Under the pieces are notes generated by a model that was given only the letters and a program-made list of their open reading frames with translations, did no database searches and was not told the origin of the DNA. Of a stretch of DNA of 64,000 nt, positions 14,334 through 25,939 are shown in pieces (the stretch's first letter is position 1; the number at the start of each line of letters is the position of its first letter). Position numbers and translations under genes: made by a program. Source of the DNA: Glandiceps talaboti (Eukaryota > Hemichordata > Enteropneusta > Spengelidae); contig NC_135558.1 of the NCBI RefSeq assembly GCF_964340395.1, forward strand, positions 9,962,001 to 10,026,000. The letters run 5' to 3'.

Positions 14334-14519
14334 GCAGATCTCATGAGATATGCAAATATGCCTAGCAACAACTGTTGTCAAACATGTGATCGTTGTCAAG
14401 CTTTTGCTGTGGCGACGGTTAGAACAATAGTGTTGCTAAGCGTTTGACACTTTCAGCTTGACCACCCTCAAGTGGTTGCTATGGATGCAATGGCTCATGC
14501 AGGGTCTCGTGAGATCTGC
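14334..14519. mobile_element. Small inverted-repeat element, 186 bp
   Basis: GCAGATCTCATGAGA is inverted at the right end (TCTCGTGAGATCTGC), 14 of 15 bases. TAGCAAC motifs recur further in on each side. No clear target duplication. Confidence 0.5.
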
Positions 14520-14716
14520 CGCGAGACGAAAAACGGCTCATTGAGATGCAATGAATAGAGTATTTAGTAAAACGACATACAGAAAGGCTGGGACCTTTCC
14601 AAGATGCTGAAATATAATAAACAGCATATGAGACTTGAATTGAGTCGTCGTAGTTCAATAAACTTGACAGTGAACTGACAATATGTTGTTTTTTTTATAT
14701 TTATAGTCAAGAACTA

Positions 14717-15008
14717 CACGTGGGGCTCGCCTACGACCTCTCTCTCTCTGTCCATGTATAGTTAAATGGACAATTCTACTGAACAGCACATGTCAGTAAT
14801 AATCCATCACACACTGACATGCAGTTGTAATTGGTTACTTTGTTCAATTTACCACTCCACTCTTTAAAGTTACGTGATAATGTCACCACATCAACACTCC
14901 AATAGCAACTACATGGTACTGCTGTCAGTGGTAAGAATGGAATGCTGCGCTAAAGAAAGCCATTTGACTATATAGTGGAGAGAATGAGATCGTAGATGAG
15001 CATACCCA
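14717..15008. mobile_element. TA-flanked MITE family, copy 2
   Basis: The ends GTGGGGCTCGCCTACGACCT and GAGATCGTAGATGAG...CCCA are the same family as copy 1. The interior matches copy 1 over about 220 bp with scattered indels. TA precedes and follows. Confidence 0.68.
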
Positions 15009-15863
15009 TACAGTTCTAGACTATTCAAATAAGAGACCCATATGTGCATATAATTACATGTACACCTTACATTGTATATTTGACACTTTCCATAAAAGAA
15101 AAAACGATTAGCCCTTTTTAAAGTTCAGAATCGACTATAGTTTATAGATCCCTGTATTTAAGCTGTGAGAAATATTGATGTATATTCACGATTTCTTTAT
15201 AGCATCTGTAACTTTGTAGTTACTGATTACTTTTTTTTATATATATCTATTTTATATCTGTCTGCTGACAATTTATTGATTTTTTCTCTTACAAAATACA
15301 AATATCACAGGGTTTAATCTGTAATACAATGACAAAACATTGTTTTTACACCTAGGAAGGTCGATAGACCTATAGGATGGTGGACTGTATTCCCTACATT
15401 ATCTGTGCCAACCAGGACAATTTTACCTTAGCACACCAGGATTATGCTTTTTTTTACTGCAGGGGATGAGCTGTACTAAGGTACAATGTAGGTACTATAG
15501 CCACACATAGTAGTCTATAATTTGACCCCCTAGTTCGAAGCAAAATATCATTCCAAGGACTAGGCAGGGCAATGTCCTATAATATGGACTCCCCAATTCA
15601 GTATCATACACCTATTAAGAAGCTTACTGTATGTACATTGTATGGGAAGCCTACAGGAATAACATTAATCACAAGTATGATTCTGCACATTTCTGCACTT
15701 TTGGCAAAATAATATTTTTATAGGCTTCTTGCACGTACAGCGGGATCCACAATAGGTTTATTTCAGGTAGGGTAGTGTGATTTATATGTAATTTGACCCC
15801 CTAGTTCATGGGAAAGTATATCAGGTATGACATGGCATGTTAATTTCAGGTATTACAGTAGAG

Positions 15864-16142
15864 GTTCTTTTAAGAAACCACCCAGACGACTTGAGAGTCT
15901 GGGGGAAACAAGATTCCAACTACCCTGCGCCGGAATCACACAGTACATTCATTAAGTCATAAAAAACGGACCTGTTTGTTTTTATTAAGATGTATTAGTC
16001 CCTTGAAAAGTGATACCTGTTGCAAAGGTACCTAAATCGTGATGTATTCCCGGCATGAACTGTTCCAGGAAAGACATTCGGTGTGGGGTAGTTGGAATCT
16101 CATTTCCTCAGACTCTCATCTGGGTGGTCTCATAGAAGAACC
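15864..16142. mobile_element. Inverted-repeat element, 279 bp, with about 55-bp arms
   Basis: The left arm GGTTCTTTTAAGAAACCACC...GAGAGTCTG...GATTCCAACTACC is inverted at 16085-16142. It lies inside a region of degenerate TATAATTTGACCCCCTAG repeats. Confidence 0.6.
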
Positions 16143-16397
16143 CCCAGCAGTGAGAGTCTGGGTAACCAAGACTAGTAATAGTATTAAAGTGGTCTATAAA
16201 TCTGACACCCCCCCCACCCCCCCCCCACCCCCCGGGTTGAGATGGCATATTAATTTCAGGGGTCTATAATTTGACCCCCTAGGTCTGTGTAAAGTAAAAC
16301 AAGGCTCTATAATTTGGCGTATTAATTTCGGGTATTACAGTGGTCTACAATTTGAGCCCCCAATTCTAGAGGAAGTAACACAGTGTTCTATAATATG

Positions 16398-16398
<1 letters not shown>

Positions 16399-16451
<53 letters not shown>
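16399..16451. repeat. Uninterrupted run of 53 C
   Basis: Fifty-three consecutive C on the plus strand. A shorter broken C run lies at 16207-16233. Length in assemblies is error-prone. Confidence 0.95.
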
Positions 16452-16452
<1 letters not shown>

Positions 16453-16954
16453 TACATAAAGTTAGACTAAGTGTGCTGTACAATTTCACCCCCTTGAATC
16501 TACAGGTACAATAAATTACTACTGATACATTTATTCCACACAGCGAGCGTTGTGTAAACAGCAGCTGATCACTATACATGAATCTTGAATGTTTTCAAAT
16601 AGTCTTTTATGCAACCATGATTGATAAATATAAGATGAGATGAGACTTCACTATATAAATAGTATCACAAATATTTCATATATTCCATAACATGCAATAT
16701 TCATTGAAATCAAATATTAAATATATAATCAGTTTCCTTGGCACAGAACCAAGGAGTCTTCTCTCACTTCGCAGACAGTAGTGTATGATATGATACACAT
16801 GGTCACATAGCAACCAACCTTGCATAATATCTAAAGAGCAAGGCTTTATGTTTTATTATTTGAGTAGCATTCAAATCGTCAGACGTGTCAATTTATTCCT
16901 TTATTTGGTAATAATTACTACAAGTTACAACAAGTCTTCCTACATGCAGAAGAC

Positions 16955-17015
16955 ACATGTTTCATGACATATGTCACCTTTATGCCAGGTTTGAAACAAA
17001 TCAGATACTCCAAAA
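16955..17015. repeat. Fragment of the dispersed repeat of 13508-13960
   Basis: CATATGTCACCTTTATGCCAGGTTTGAAAC-like text, here broken by divergence, matches the block at 38963-38992 and is related to 13572. Confidence 0.45.
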
Positions 17016-18427
17016 TACAGTTGCTTTTAATAATAGAAAGTCAATTAGGCTAGCTGCACTCATTGTTTTCAGCAGCTTAGAATCCAGGCAATATGGGGAT
17101 TTTGAATTTGATTTCCCCATCTCAACAATAACGAATTCAAAAGCATCATCCAACAAACACATAAACAAACAAACAACAGTGACGGTACATGTACATGTAC
17201 ATTGTACATGCAAATTGAGAAATTGTGACAGTCAAAATATGATTATTTAAACATGAGTATTCTGAATATAGCTTCTATAAGTGTAAGTGGCTGCAGCAGC
17301 GATGGTGCACCTTCAGTTGTTCTGTGTGAAACAAAATGTTTTTATTTTACAGTGTTTGTGGTAGCATAAATACGCCCTCTATACCAATTTAATGAACCAC
17401 TGTGACAGAGACAACCATTTCTAGTGACCCACCACACTTTGATGTTCTCATATACATGTACCTTAATACACTCTTTAAAGACATCAGAGTACCGGTAGGT
17501 GCAACATGATCACAAGAGGTTTTCCTGTACACATGTAAATCCCTAAAACAGCCAAACACATGTTAAGTGCAGTCAGGCTTCTTTACATAATTTCAAAAGT
17601 GACAAAGTTCCCAAGGTACTATTTAATCACCCAAAACCATAAATTGTAGCAATAGTCAATACAAGTGTACATGTACTGAAGGGCCACACAGAAATAAGTC
17701 TGACTGGACATTTCTTTTGTAATGTGCGTGATGACAACCGTTACTGCAGAGGATGCAAAAAAAACCTGTTGCCTACATGTTGCAATAACTTTCTAAAGCA
17801 TCTATATTTCCGAAGTACAAGCCCTTGCTATCATCCTTTTACTCACGATTCAAATTACATGTATTAATGTATGAACGAGGATGATATACACAATGCAGAA
17901 AAAAATATACCTTTTGGGCAGAAACGTATCAGTATTCCTAGCTGAATAGTATGTCGAATATTAGATCTATTATTGGTCTGACGCTGGTGGCTATTTCTCA
18001 AAACTCACGAATTGCCCTCACTGATATTTCACGTATGAATAGAAAATGATGCGTAGTTCCAGAGGCCTGAGAACCATGTTACCATATACATTTTACATCA
18101 TTAAAATTTACAAGTTTCGACACAATGTTAAAATTACTGCCAACCAGATTTCCAATTTTTTTCCAAAGGTTTTCTCCAAATGTCATGGAAATATAAGATG
18201 CATTTGCATTGACTGTTGACTAATTCAAAGTAGAGTATGTCGTCATTCAAAATATAGAGAAAGAGTAGAACGCATTATATAAGTGATAGGAATGGCTAAA
18301 TAGTGGGTTCCAAGCATTTTATGAGTTCTTGAAAATAATGAAATAATCAACATACATGTATTCTATTGTTATGTAGATCACCCATACCTTCTAAATATGA
18401 TATATCTTATACATTGTACAATGTACA
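17016..18427. other. No feature recognised
   Basis: AT-rich with TACATGTACATG tracts near 17185; no gene. Confidence 0.5.
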
Positions 18428-18677
<250 letters not shown>

Positions 18678-19725
18678 TCCTATGGCTTTAGACTAAACAC
18701 CAGAGTACTGGCTTCATAACATACATAGGGCTGAAAATACACACACAATAATGCTTGATGTATTTAGTAGAACATCTCAGGGGATTTGTGTTCACCTTTA
18801 CTTTTCAATTTAATAGGAGAAAGTGAAATTGGATTCCCCTTAGAAAATTGATTTTAAAGTCTTAATCTGCAAATGGCTGCAATTAGACTCAAACTGAGAT
18901 ATCAAATAACATTCAACTATCTATCTTTTACTCTCGCAAAGATACACCACATCAAATGTGGATGTGGTTGCCATGACACCATCAAGTGATCACCTATATT
19001 AAAATGAGATGATCACAATTCTATCTTTATACATTCAACACACAAATTTTTCATTGTGCTTCTTTATTTTTTTTGGTCAAAAATGTTAATAATGCTAAGG
19101 AGTAAAATGTAAGTTCCCCTGGTGCAATAATACTCCTATCAAATTACAGTATGAGGTACAATGTATCAGATTCCACCTCCATCCATCACCCCCCATCACC
19201 ATCACCCCCCCCCCCCCCCTCCCGCCCCATCCCGGACTCCATCCTTACCATACTTCAGTAAACAATGTCTGGGTACATACATGAAATATTACAACAGAAC
19301 TGTTAGTAGTATACTTTATACCTGGAGGGCTGTCAAAGCAGTATGCCGAATTTCCTGGTGGTAAAGTTTTGCATGTTAGATTATAAAGCTATTAAATTGA
19401 TTGACCTGGGATTTTGAAAACAGTTTTGATAACATTTCGATAATTAATGACCATACATACAAAATAATTGAAAAGCTGAAAAGTGCTTTTGTCAAAGATT
19501 GGAAAGTTGGTAAAATCTACAACATTTCACATGGCAATTCCTTAATGTTGTTGTCAAATTTTGAATTTTTCCCAATTACCAGAATTTCAACCCAACCATT
19601 CTTTCAAAGATTTGCAGTTTCTGAAAAATATCAGTGCTAACAACAAATTTTAAACAAATGTAAGTTTAATAATATATCATGATAGTGGAAGATCTATCCT
19701 ACAGAGTATGTACATTGTGATTATT

Positions 19726-19790
19726 GTTGTTGTCATGACAACATACAACCAAACATAACACTGTTGTGTTATTGTTGTCATGACGACACA
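19726..19790. repeat. Two copies of palindrome GTTGTCATGAC(A/G)AC
   Basis: TATTGTTGTTGTCATGACAAC and TATTGTTGTCATGACGAC lie about 45 bases apart. The core is an RFX-like palindrome; function is not known. Confidence 0.5.
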
Positions 19791-20574
19791 CTCCAGACGC
19801 AACAGTTACCTGATCACAAAGAAGCTGCATTACGCTATAGTTCATGGCGGATTTGTAATGAAATACATCCTGTGAGACGTTTTTGCGTCACAATAAGAAA
19901 GTGTTAATCTGGGGGGGACCTTCTTGGCAGGTGTCAAAATAGGGTTGTTATAAAAGTCAACCTCCTACATGTTACCTTAAAAAGAATACATGACGCATGA
20001 ATAAAGTAAGTCTGTAAAAGTATGACAGATTAAGTACAGATTATTTCCTGTATTTTCAGACATTAATGCCAAGATATCAAATAACTGTATATATGTACAC
20101 GTATGTACTATTTTAGTTTTACTGTATCTGGACTCTATATCTATCAGTTGTCCTCTCTGAATGCCACAGTACATGCCAGTGATCTGGCTATCTACATCTA
20201 CAACGGAAATCACAAACCCTGAAACAAAACGTCATCTGGCTCAACAAAAATCTCATTAACAAAGCTACATTCTATCGACTGGCTAGACAAAAATCTTACC
20301 AACAGCGTTTCGTCAATTGCAGCAGAAACATGTGCTTTGGCTTGCAAGAATGGTATTGTAACTTGTACTGAGCTACATGTAGACTTGCCCAGTCAAAAGG
20401 CAATTTTTCAGCTGTACTGCTACAACCTGCAGTATATATTATTAAGGTACATGTATAACGCGTCAACTCTAGTAGAGTTCCTCTAACATTAAGGTTCAAT
20501 TGAAGACCATCTTCTCACTTTTAATAAACACAAGTTACAGTCAGTCTTGAAACTAAGCCAGATACATATATCAG

Positions 20575-20645
20575 GTGGATTTGAACCCCAACCACAGTAA
20601 AACATGAAAAACACAACATGGCTTTCAACAACTCTGCACACTACA
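20575..20645 (-). repeat. Possible tRNA-derived sequence
   Basis: A perfect B box, GGTTCAAATCC (20577-20587, minus strand), lies about 51 bases from a weak A-box-like GTGCAGAGTTGTTG. A SINE head is the likeliest reading. Confidence 0.3.
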
Positions 20646-21250
20646 TCTACATGTAGTATAGTTTCACCGGATCCCTTATCCTGTGAAAGTTTATAAAACT
20701 TCACAAAAACCACTGCGAGGCAGAGTTTGATTGATTATTGTGTTTTATTAGGATGAGGGCTATGGTTCACAATTTACAATAAAAGTAACACATCCATGTA
20801 CATGATGTATTGGAGCATGCAGGCTTACATTCAAAGTAATAACTGAACCATGCAGGACTCACACAAACATCCTCCAAATATGTCAGACTCTCAGCCTACA
20901 AAATCATCTACATTCCTTTTCCCCTAGTGCACCAGATAAGTCAATAAATAGCTGGACTTTAAAATACAATAGCCAATTCTTGTCAATGAAGTTCACAGGC
21001 CATTCGTGTCTTTGAAATTAACAGAGATCTTGAGATTTGATGCCACTTACAGCATCTAGACAAGGGGTGAAGAGAAATCTTGAGATTGAAAGTCAGTGTC
21101 TAGACTACTAGTCATGTGGACATACACTGTACATGTACGTGTCTTCACAAAACTCCTACGAAGTATTCATTCATTGAGTATGATATCCATATCATTAGAT
21201 TCTATCCTTGGCATCAAATCTGAAGATCAAGAGGTGAAGAGATCATTCCA

Positions 21251-21661
21251 AATCTGATTAAAATCTGATGTAGTGTACACAGTATGATTTCTTTTTGGCT
21301 GTTACATTTACTGTCGCTTGCTCTTTTGTGAGCGCCCATTACATACATCTGACACAATACCATAGGTTTTCCCATGCCACACCAGAGCGCTGAGTGAATT
21401 TAGTCAACAAATACGAATGTGTGATGTGCCACAAAATACGGTCACAGTACTTCAGAGCGCTCTGTTTGAAAAGAGCATGAGCATAGAGTGCAGACAATGT
21501 TATCGTTACTCGTAAGTATGAGCTTGGGTTTGGGGTTTGGGAAAACCTATGGTATAGTGTCAGATATATTTAACAGGCGCTCAAAAAAGAAAAAACGACA
21601 GTAAATGTAGCAGCCAAAAAGAAATTGCGCCGTGTACACTACATTGGATTTTAATCAGATT
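21251..21661. mobile_element. MITE with 123-bp terminal inverted repeats, copy 1
   Basis: The arm 21251-21373 is inverted at 21539-21661. Both start AATCTGATTAAAATC and end at ATAGGTTTTCCC. The flanks GAGATCATTCCA and GAGATGATTCCA directly abut the ends and differ at one of 12 bases, as expected for a target duplication. No coding frame is present. A relative lies at 43611-44087. Confidence 0.8.
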
Positions 21662-21951
21662 GAGATGATTCCATGCCACAGAAATTTTTCAACATCGAAG
21701 TTTAAACTTAGTAAGAATCAGTGAATTTAGGAGAATGTGAGTATCTATATTTGTTACGAGTGAAAATCAGGAGCAATTTTACTTAAATTCTTAGTGAAAA
21801 GATTTTCAACCAATGACAAAAAACATTGAGAGAATTTACAAGTACCACCTCTGTTAATATTAAAGTCCAAACATGTTGGCAAAGACACTCTAAATTCATT
21901 AAAACTTCACCATCTTGTTCAGGAAAAGATAAGAAATGCACCTTGGAACCA

Positions 21952-21980
21952 TAGACCCTCCCCAGTGGGTGGAGGGTCTA
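21952..21980. repeat. Short perfect hairpin
   Basis: TAGACCCTCC (21952-21961) and GGAGGGTCTA (21971-21980) pair perfectly around a 9-base loop. TTGGAACC sits on both sides as a direct repeat. Confidence 0.7.
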
Positions 21981-22623
21981 CGTTGGAACCAATAAATAGT
22001 TTATGTTGCTATAGAAATTAGGAATGGTTTTAATTAGTGCATACATTGTACAATACCAACATTACAGTTTTAAAAATGTGGGCAAACTAGGTAGGTAGGG
22101 CTCATTCGAGGGTAGTCAGTCATCCATGACAATGAAGGATATGTGAAGGCAGGTTAAACTTAAAGCCAGGACTCAGACTCTAAATGATAAATTGATCGTA
22201 CATTATTGGTTTATCATTTGGTAGGGTGGGAAGGGTGAGTTGAAGGACCATTGTTAAAATATCACAAGAGATTGTACTTTATCAAAATTGGCATCAACTG
22301 AAGTGAAAACGATTTACAGTAAAGCAGTATACATAAGTTGAACAACAAGTCTGGTATATTTATAGTGTGTTTACTATCAAGGCTGTCACATATCAGAATT
22401 AAGTACAGGTTATGATGTTTTTGTAAAGGTGAGGATAGTTAGGGTGGAGACAACTAAAGGGTTTCAGAGTGCTTCCCACTGTGGTTTTGTCCTAATTTAT
22501 CATGATATTGTGAATGTCATAGTTGTGAATGTTGCACTTTGTATAATCTGACAAGAATGAATAGAAACATTAAATGCAGCTATTCAATTAATCTCAACCG
22601 TTCATTTTCAAATTGGCAGTCTT

Positions 22624-22883
<260 letters not shown>

Positions 22884-23112
22884 AACACACAGTAACCTTT
22901 ACAATTAGCAAATGATATATTGATCTATTGGTATCTATGTGACTAGACACAGACAGGTAAAGATGATGATCAATAAATCACAAAGTGTGACATTTCTCAT
23001 ATGTCTGACAACTATACTGCCAAACACTGTAGATAAATCATCTACTTTATGAGTTGCTGACTATTCCCATGTTTACATACTGTTACAGAATTGTTGACAG
23101 AACTATAATTAC

Positions 23113-23407
23113 AGCCAGAAATCACAGCTTTCTGTAAATATTGATACTGGCTGTGCTACATGTCAGGTTTTTAAAAACAGGTAAAGTAGGGTAACAGGTG
23201 TGCTGTGATCACAGAAATCCTAGTTTTCAGTAAATAGTGACACTGGTTGTGCTACCTGCTAGGTTTTCAAAATAAGCCAAATTAGTGTTAACACTAACAG
23301 ATGTGTTGTGATCACAGAAATCATAGTTTTCAGTAAATATTGACATTGGCTTTACCAGATTTTTAACAGTGGACAAATTACATGTAGGGTAACAGGTGTG
23401 TTGTGAC
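23113..23407. repeat. Tandem repeat, unit about 95-105 bp, 3 copies
   Basis: TTTTCAGTAAATATTGACA, TGTGCTAC.TG and GGTGTGTTGTGATCACAGAA-like blocks recur in order. Confidence 0.8.
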
Positions 23408-23474
23408 CCAAACAGACCTGAGTGTTGTTACCTTTGTGTTGCCACATGGTGTGAGACCAGAAATGAAATAACTA

Positions 23475-23557
23475 TATACTACTGCTACTGCTAGTATGCT
23501 ACTGCTACTGCTACTACTACTAACTACCACTACATATGCTACTACTACCAGTACCAC

Positions 23558-23601
<44 letters not shown>

Positions 23602-23625
23602 CCATAATAATAGTACTAGTAGTAT
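23475..23625. repeat. Triplet repeats (CTA/CTG)n then (TAG)n in opposite sense
   Basis: CTACTG/CTACTA units (to about 23548) are followed by 14 TAG units (23558-23600). The two halves are complementary and could fold back. Confidence 0.85.
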
Positions 23626-24342
23626 TGGCACATTCTGAGGCAATTTTATACTTAATACTACGAATCTGAGGTACTTTGATTTGGGAAAAATACAATTTGT
23701 ATGATCACCTAGTACCTGTACATTGTTTTGTTTTTGGTCAGCAAAAGCATATGTAGGTAAAATCAACCTGAGTTTCTGATGTATTTCAAGGATTTGGAAG
23801 ATTGGAAGAAGGGAGGGGGGAAGAAGTTCACCACCAAAACTATGATTGATACTACATGTTGGTAAGGCTCAGTATTTAAACAAGTTTTTACAAGATTTCC
23901 TTTACAGCATTCAAAATCTTAGCAAAACCACTGACAAATTCATCTCCATTCACTCTATTTCAATAACCTACATGTATCTGAATATTTTTACAGAAAATTT
24001 AAATATCATCTTAATAACTAAGGTAGTGGGGTGTATAAGTAAGAAACCATTCACTTTGTTATCATACAAGCATGGAGATTGGCATTTGTACTTCACTGAA
24101 TGTACTGATTATGGATAGAAAGTTAGCCACATGAAAATCCAATATGGCCACCATTTTTCAAGATGGCCGACAACTGGTATTTCATCAACAAGTTACTCAG
24201 ACACATAATTGCTTGACATAATTGGTTATAGTAACATTACATAATTGATGGCTTTAATCACGAGCATGCTATGCTTTGCAATGGAACTTGATGAACCATT
24301 GTGCTACTAGAAAGCAAATATGCCTGGACACAGACAATTGTG

Positions 24343-24357
24343 TATGATGATGATGAC

Positions 24358-24412
<55 letters not shown>

Positions 24413-24480
24413 AAAGAATAGTCACTTTGTTTCTTCATCATCACTCTAATATTGATTAAAAGCCATAGCAATTTGTACGA

Positions 24481-24565
<85 letters not shown>
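24343..24565. repeat. Microsatellites (GAT)n and (ACT)n
   Basis: GAT repeats span 24343-24409 with one CGAT interruption, and ACT repeats 24481-24565. Confidence 0.96.
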
Positions 24566-25330
24566 GTATGATATTTTAATGTGTACTACAGTATAGCTAA
24601 ACACACTTTGCTTTCATCATGTCTTCTAACCATCTTTCTCATTACTAAGTCATTACTTCGATAAAAGGATCCAAAGTCTTGCCACACATGTAATTAGTCT
24701 ACTGCTATCCTTCACCAAATCTTTCAGATTCTTTTGTGTTTAGACCATGTTGGCATCCAGACTACACACACAGTGTACATGTAATTCATCATTTAGTAGT
24801 GTGTTTACCAGCCTAACAATTTCCTTTATTTAATTCCCACTGTTGCCTAGGTGAACAAACTGACACTGTACAGTTCAAAGAAGTCTATTAGTCTAATAAA
24901 AACTAACATCATTTTATCATCAGGTTTAGTTAATTAAATATTTGCATACATTCATAAAATATTTCCATTTTGATTACTTCCTGTTTTTAATCCAGTCTTT
25001 TGAAATTCACATCCACATAAATGTTGGGTAGATATTAACTCAAGTTAGGGGATCAACGATGCAAGTCATATCAAATATTGACAATGGCTTTGCAGTACAA
25101 CTGACTTCTCTGATATCAATGTTGTTACTTTGCTTCAAACAGTTTTGAAAGAGATAGTTGTATGACTTAAAGGCCAAGGTTTCAATCTCAGGTTCTAACG
25201 TTATTATTATCTTATCAGTGACACCAAAAGTAATAATACTAATAGGATCATACGTTTGTTCAGAACCAACTTTTTCTATAGCTTTACCAGGCAACTGTTC
25301 TTCTCAACCATCCTAATCTAATTCTAACCC

Positions 25331-25439
25331 AGACAAGCTGAGAGACTTGGCTATCTATCTGACTACATGTAGGTGCGAGACTTGGCTATCTGACTAGCTG
25401 ACACCAAGTGACAGACTTGGCTCTCTCACAACATGTACA
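25331..25439. repeat. Left remnant of the 25-bp minisatellite split by the hAT element
   Basis: Three or four degenerate units of GAGACTTGGCTATCTGACTA type precede the transposon. They are less regular than the units on the other side. Confidence 0.8.
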
Positions 25440-25457
25440 CAGGGCTCGAAATTAACG

Positions 25458-25535
25458 GTAGCCCCGTGTCATTTGGCTACCAAATGTTGACACGGGGCTA
25501 CTACTTTTCGTATTTGGTAGCCCACTTGGGCTACC
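25458..25535. promoter_or_regulatory. hAT 5' subterminal hairpins, candidate transposase-binding sites
   Basis: GTAGCCCCGTGTCA (25458-25471) pairs perfectly with TGACACGGGGCTAC (25488-25501). A second palindrome, GGTAGCCCACTTGGGCTACC, follows at about 25516-25535. Related GGTAGCCC/GGGGCTACC units recur near the other end (29540-29602). Repeated subterminal motifs are the usual binding sites of hAT transposases; binding here is inference. Confidence 0.55.
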
Positions 25536-25939
25536 GATGTAAACAGTAAGCTGACGTCATGTCAGGCCTTCGTCGTGTCGCTAATATAACCAACACAATA
25601 CGTTCCCGCTGAACATCGAACGTCAACGCGTCTTACCAATGTGTACGTACGTGGTCTTAAAAATTATATAAAATGTAACAAAATTGTCAACAATACAACC
25701 ATGGCAACACAGTCCATGACCTACCACACGCATGCACGGCCGCGTGTGTGTTGTACGGACGAACATACCAGCTGATTACTAGCACGCGTTCACTGTGACA
25801 ACGTAACTTGCATGAAATGTAACAATAAGTTTTTAATAAAAGTTGCTACATTCAGTGTTCATGTTTGATAAAATTGCTCCTATTTATCACAGCCGTACTG
25901 CCCGCCGCTAATATCAAAACTGACGTTTCGTCTGGCACA

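Larger units (their letters stand above)
15495..16500. repeat. Degenerate repeat with TATAATTTGACCCCCTAG core
   Basis: The core recurs at about 15515, 15785, 16262, 16300, 16345 and 16390, often with TTAATTTCAGGTATTACAGT. The array ends in long C runs. An inverted-repeat element is nested in it. Confidence 0.7.

Noticed and set aside
25040-25294. 84-codon minus-strand frame with fairly protein-like composition
   Set aside because: No family recognised and no convincing splice support.
25865-25939. Extra 25 N-terminal residues of the hAT transposase, looking like a hydrophobic leader
   Set aside because: This extension begins at TTG, not ATG. The first in-frame ATG with a good context is at 25940.
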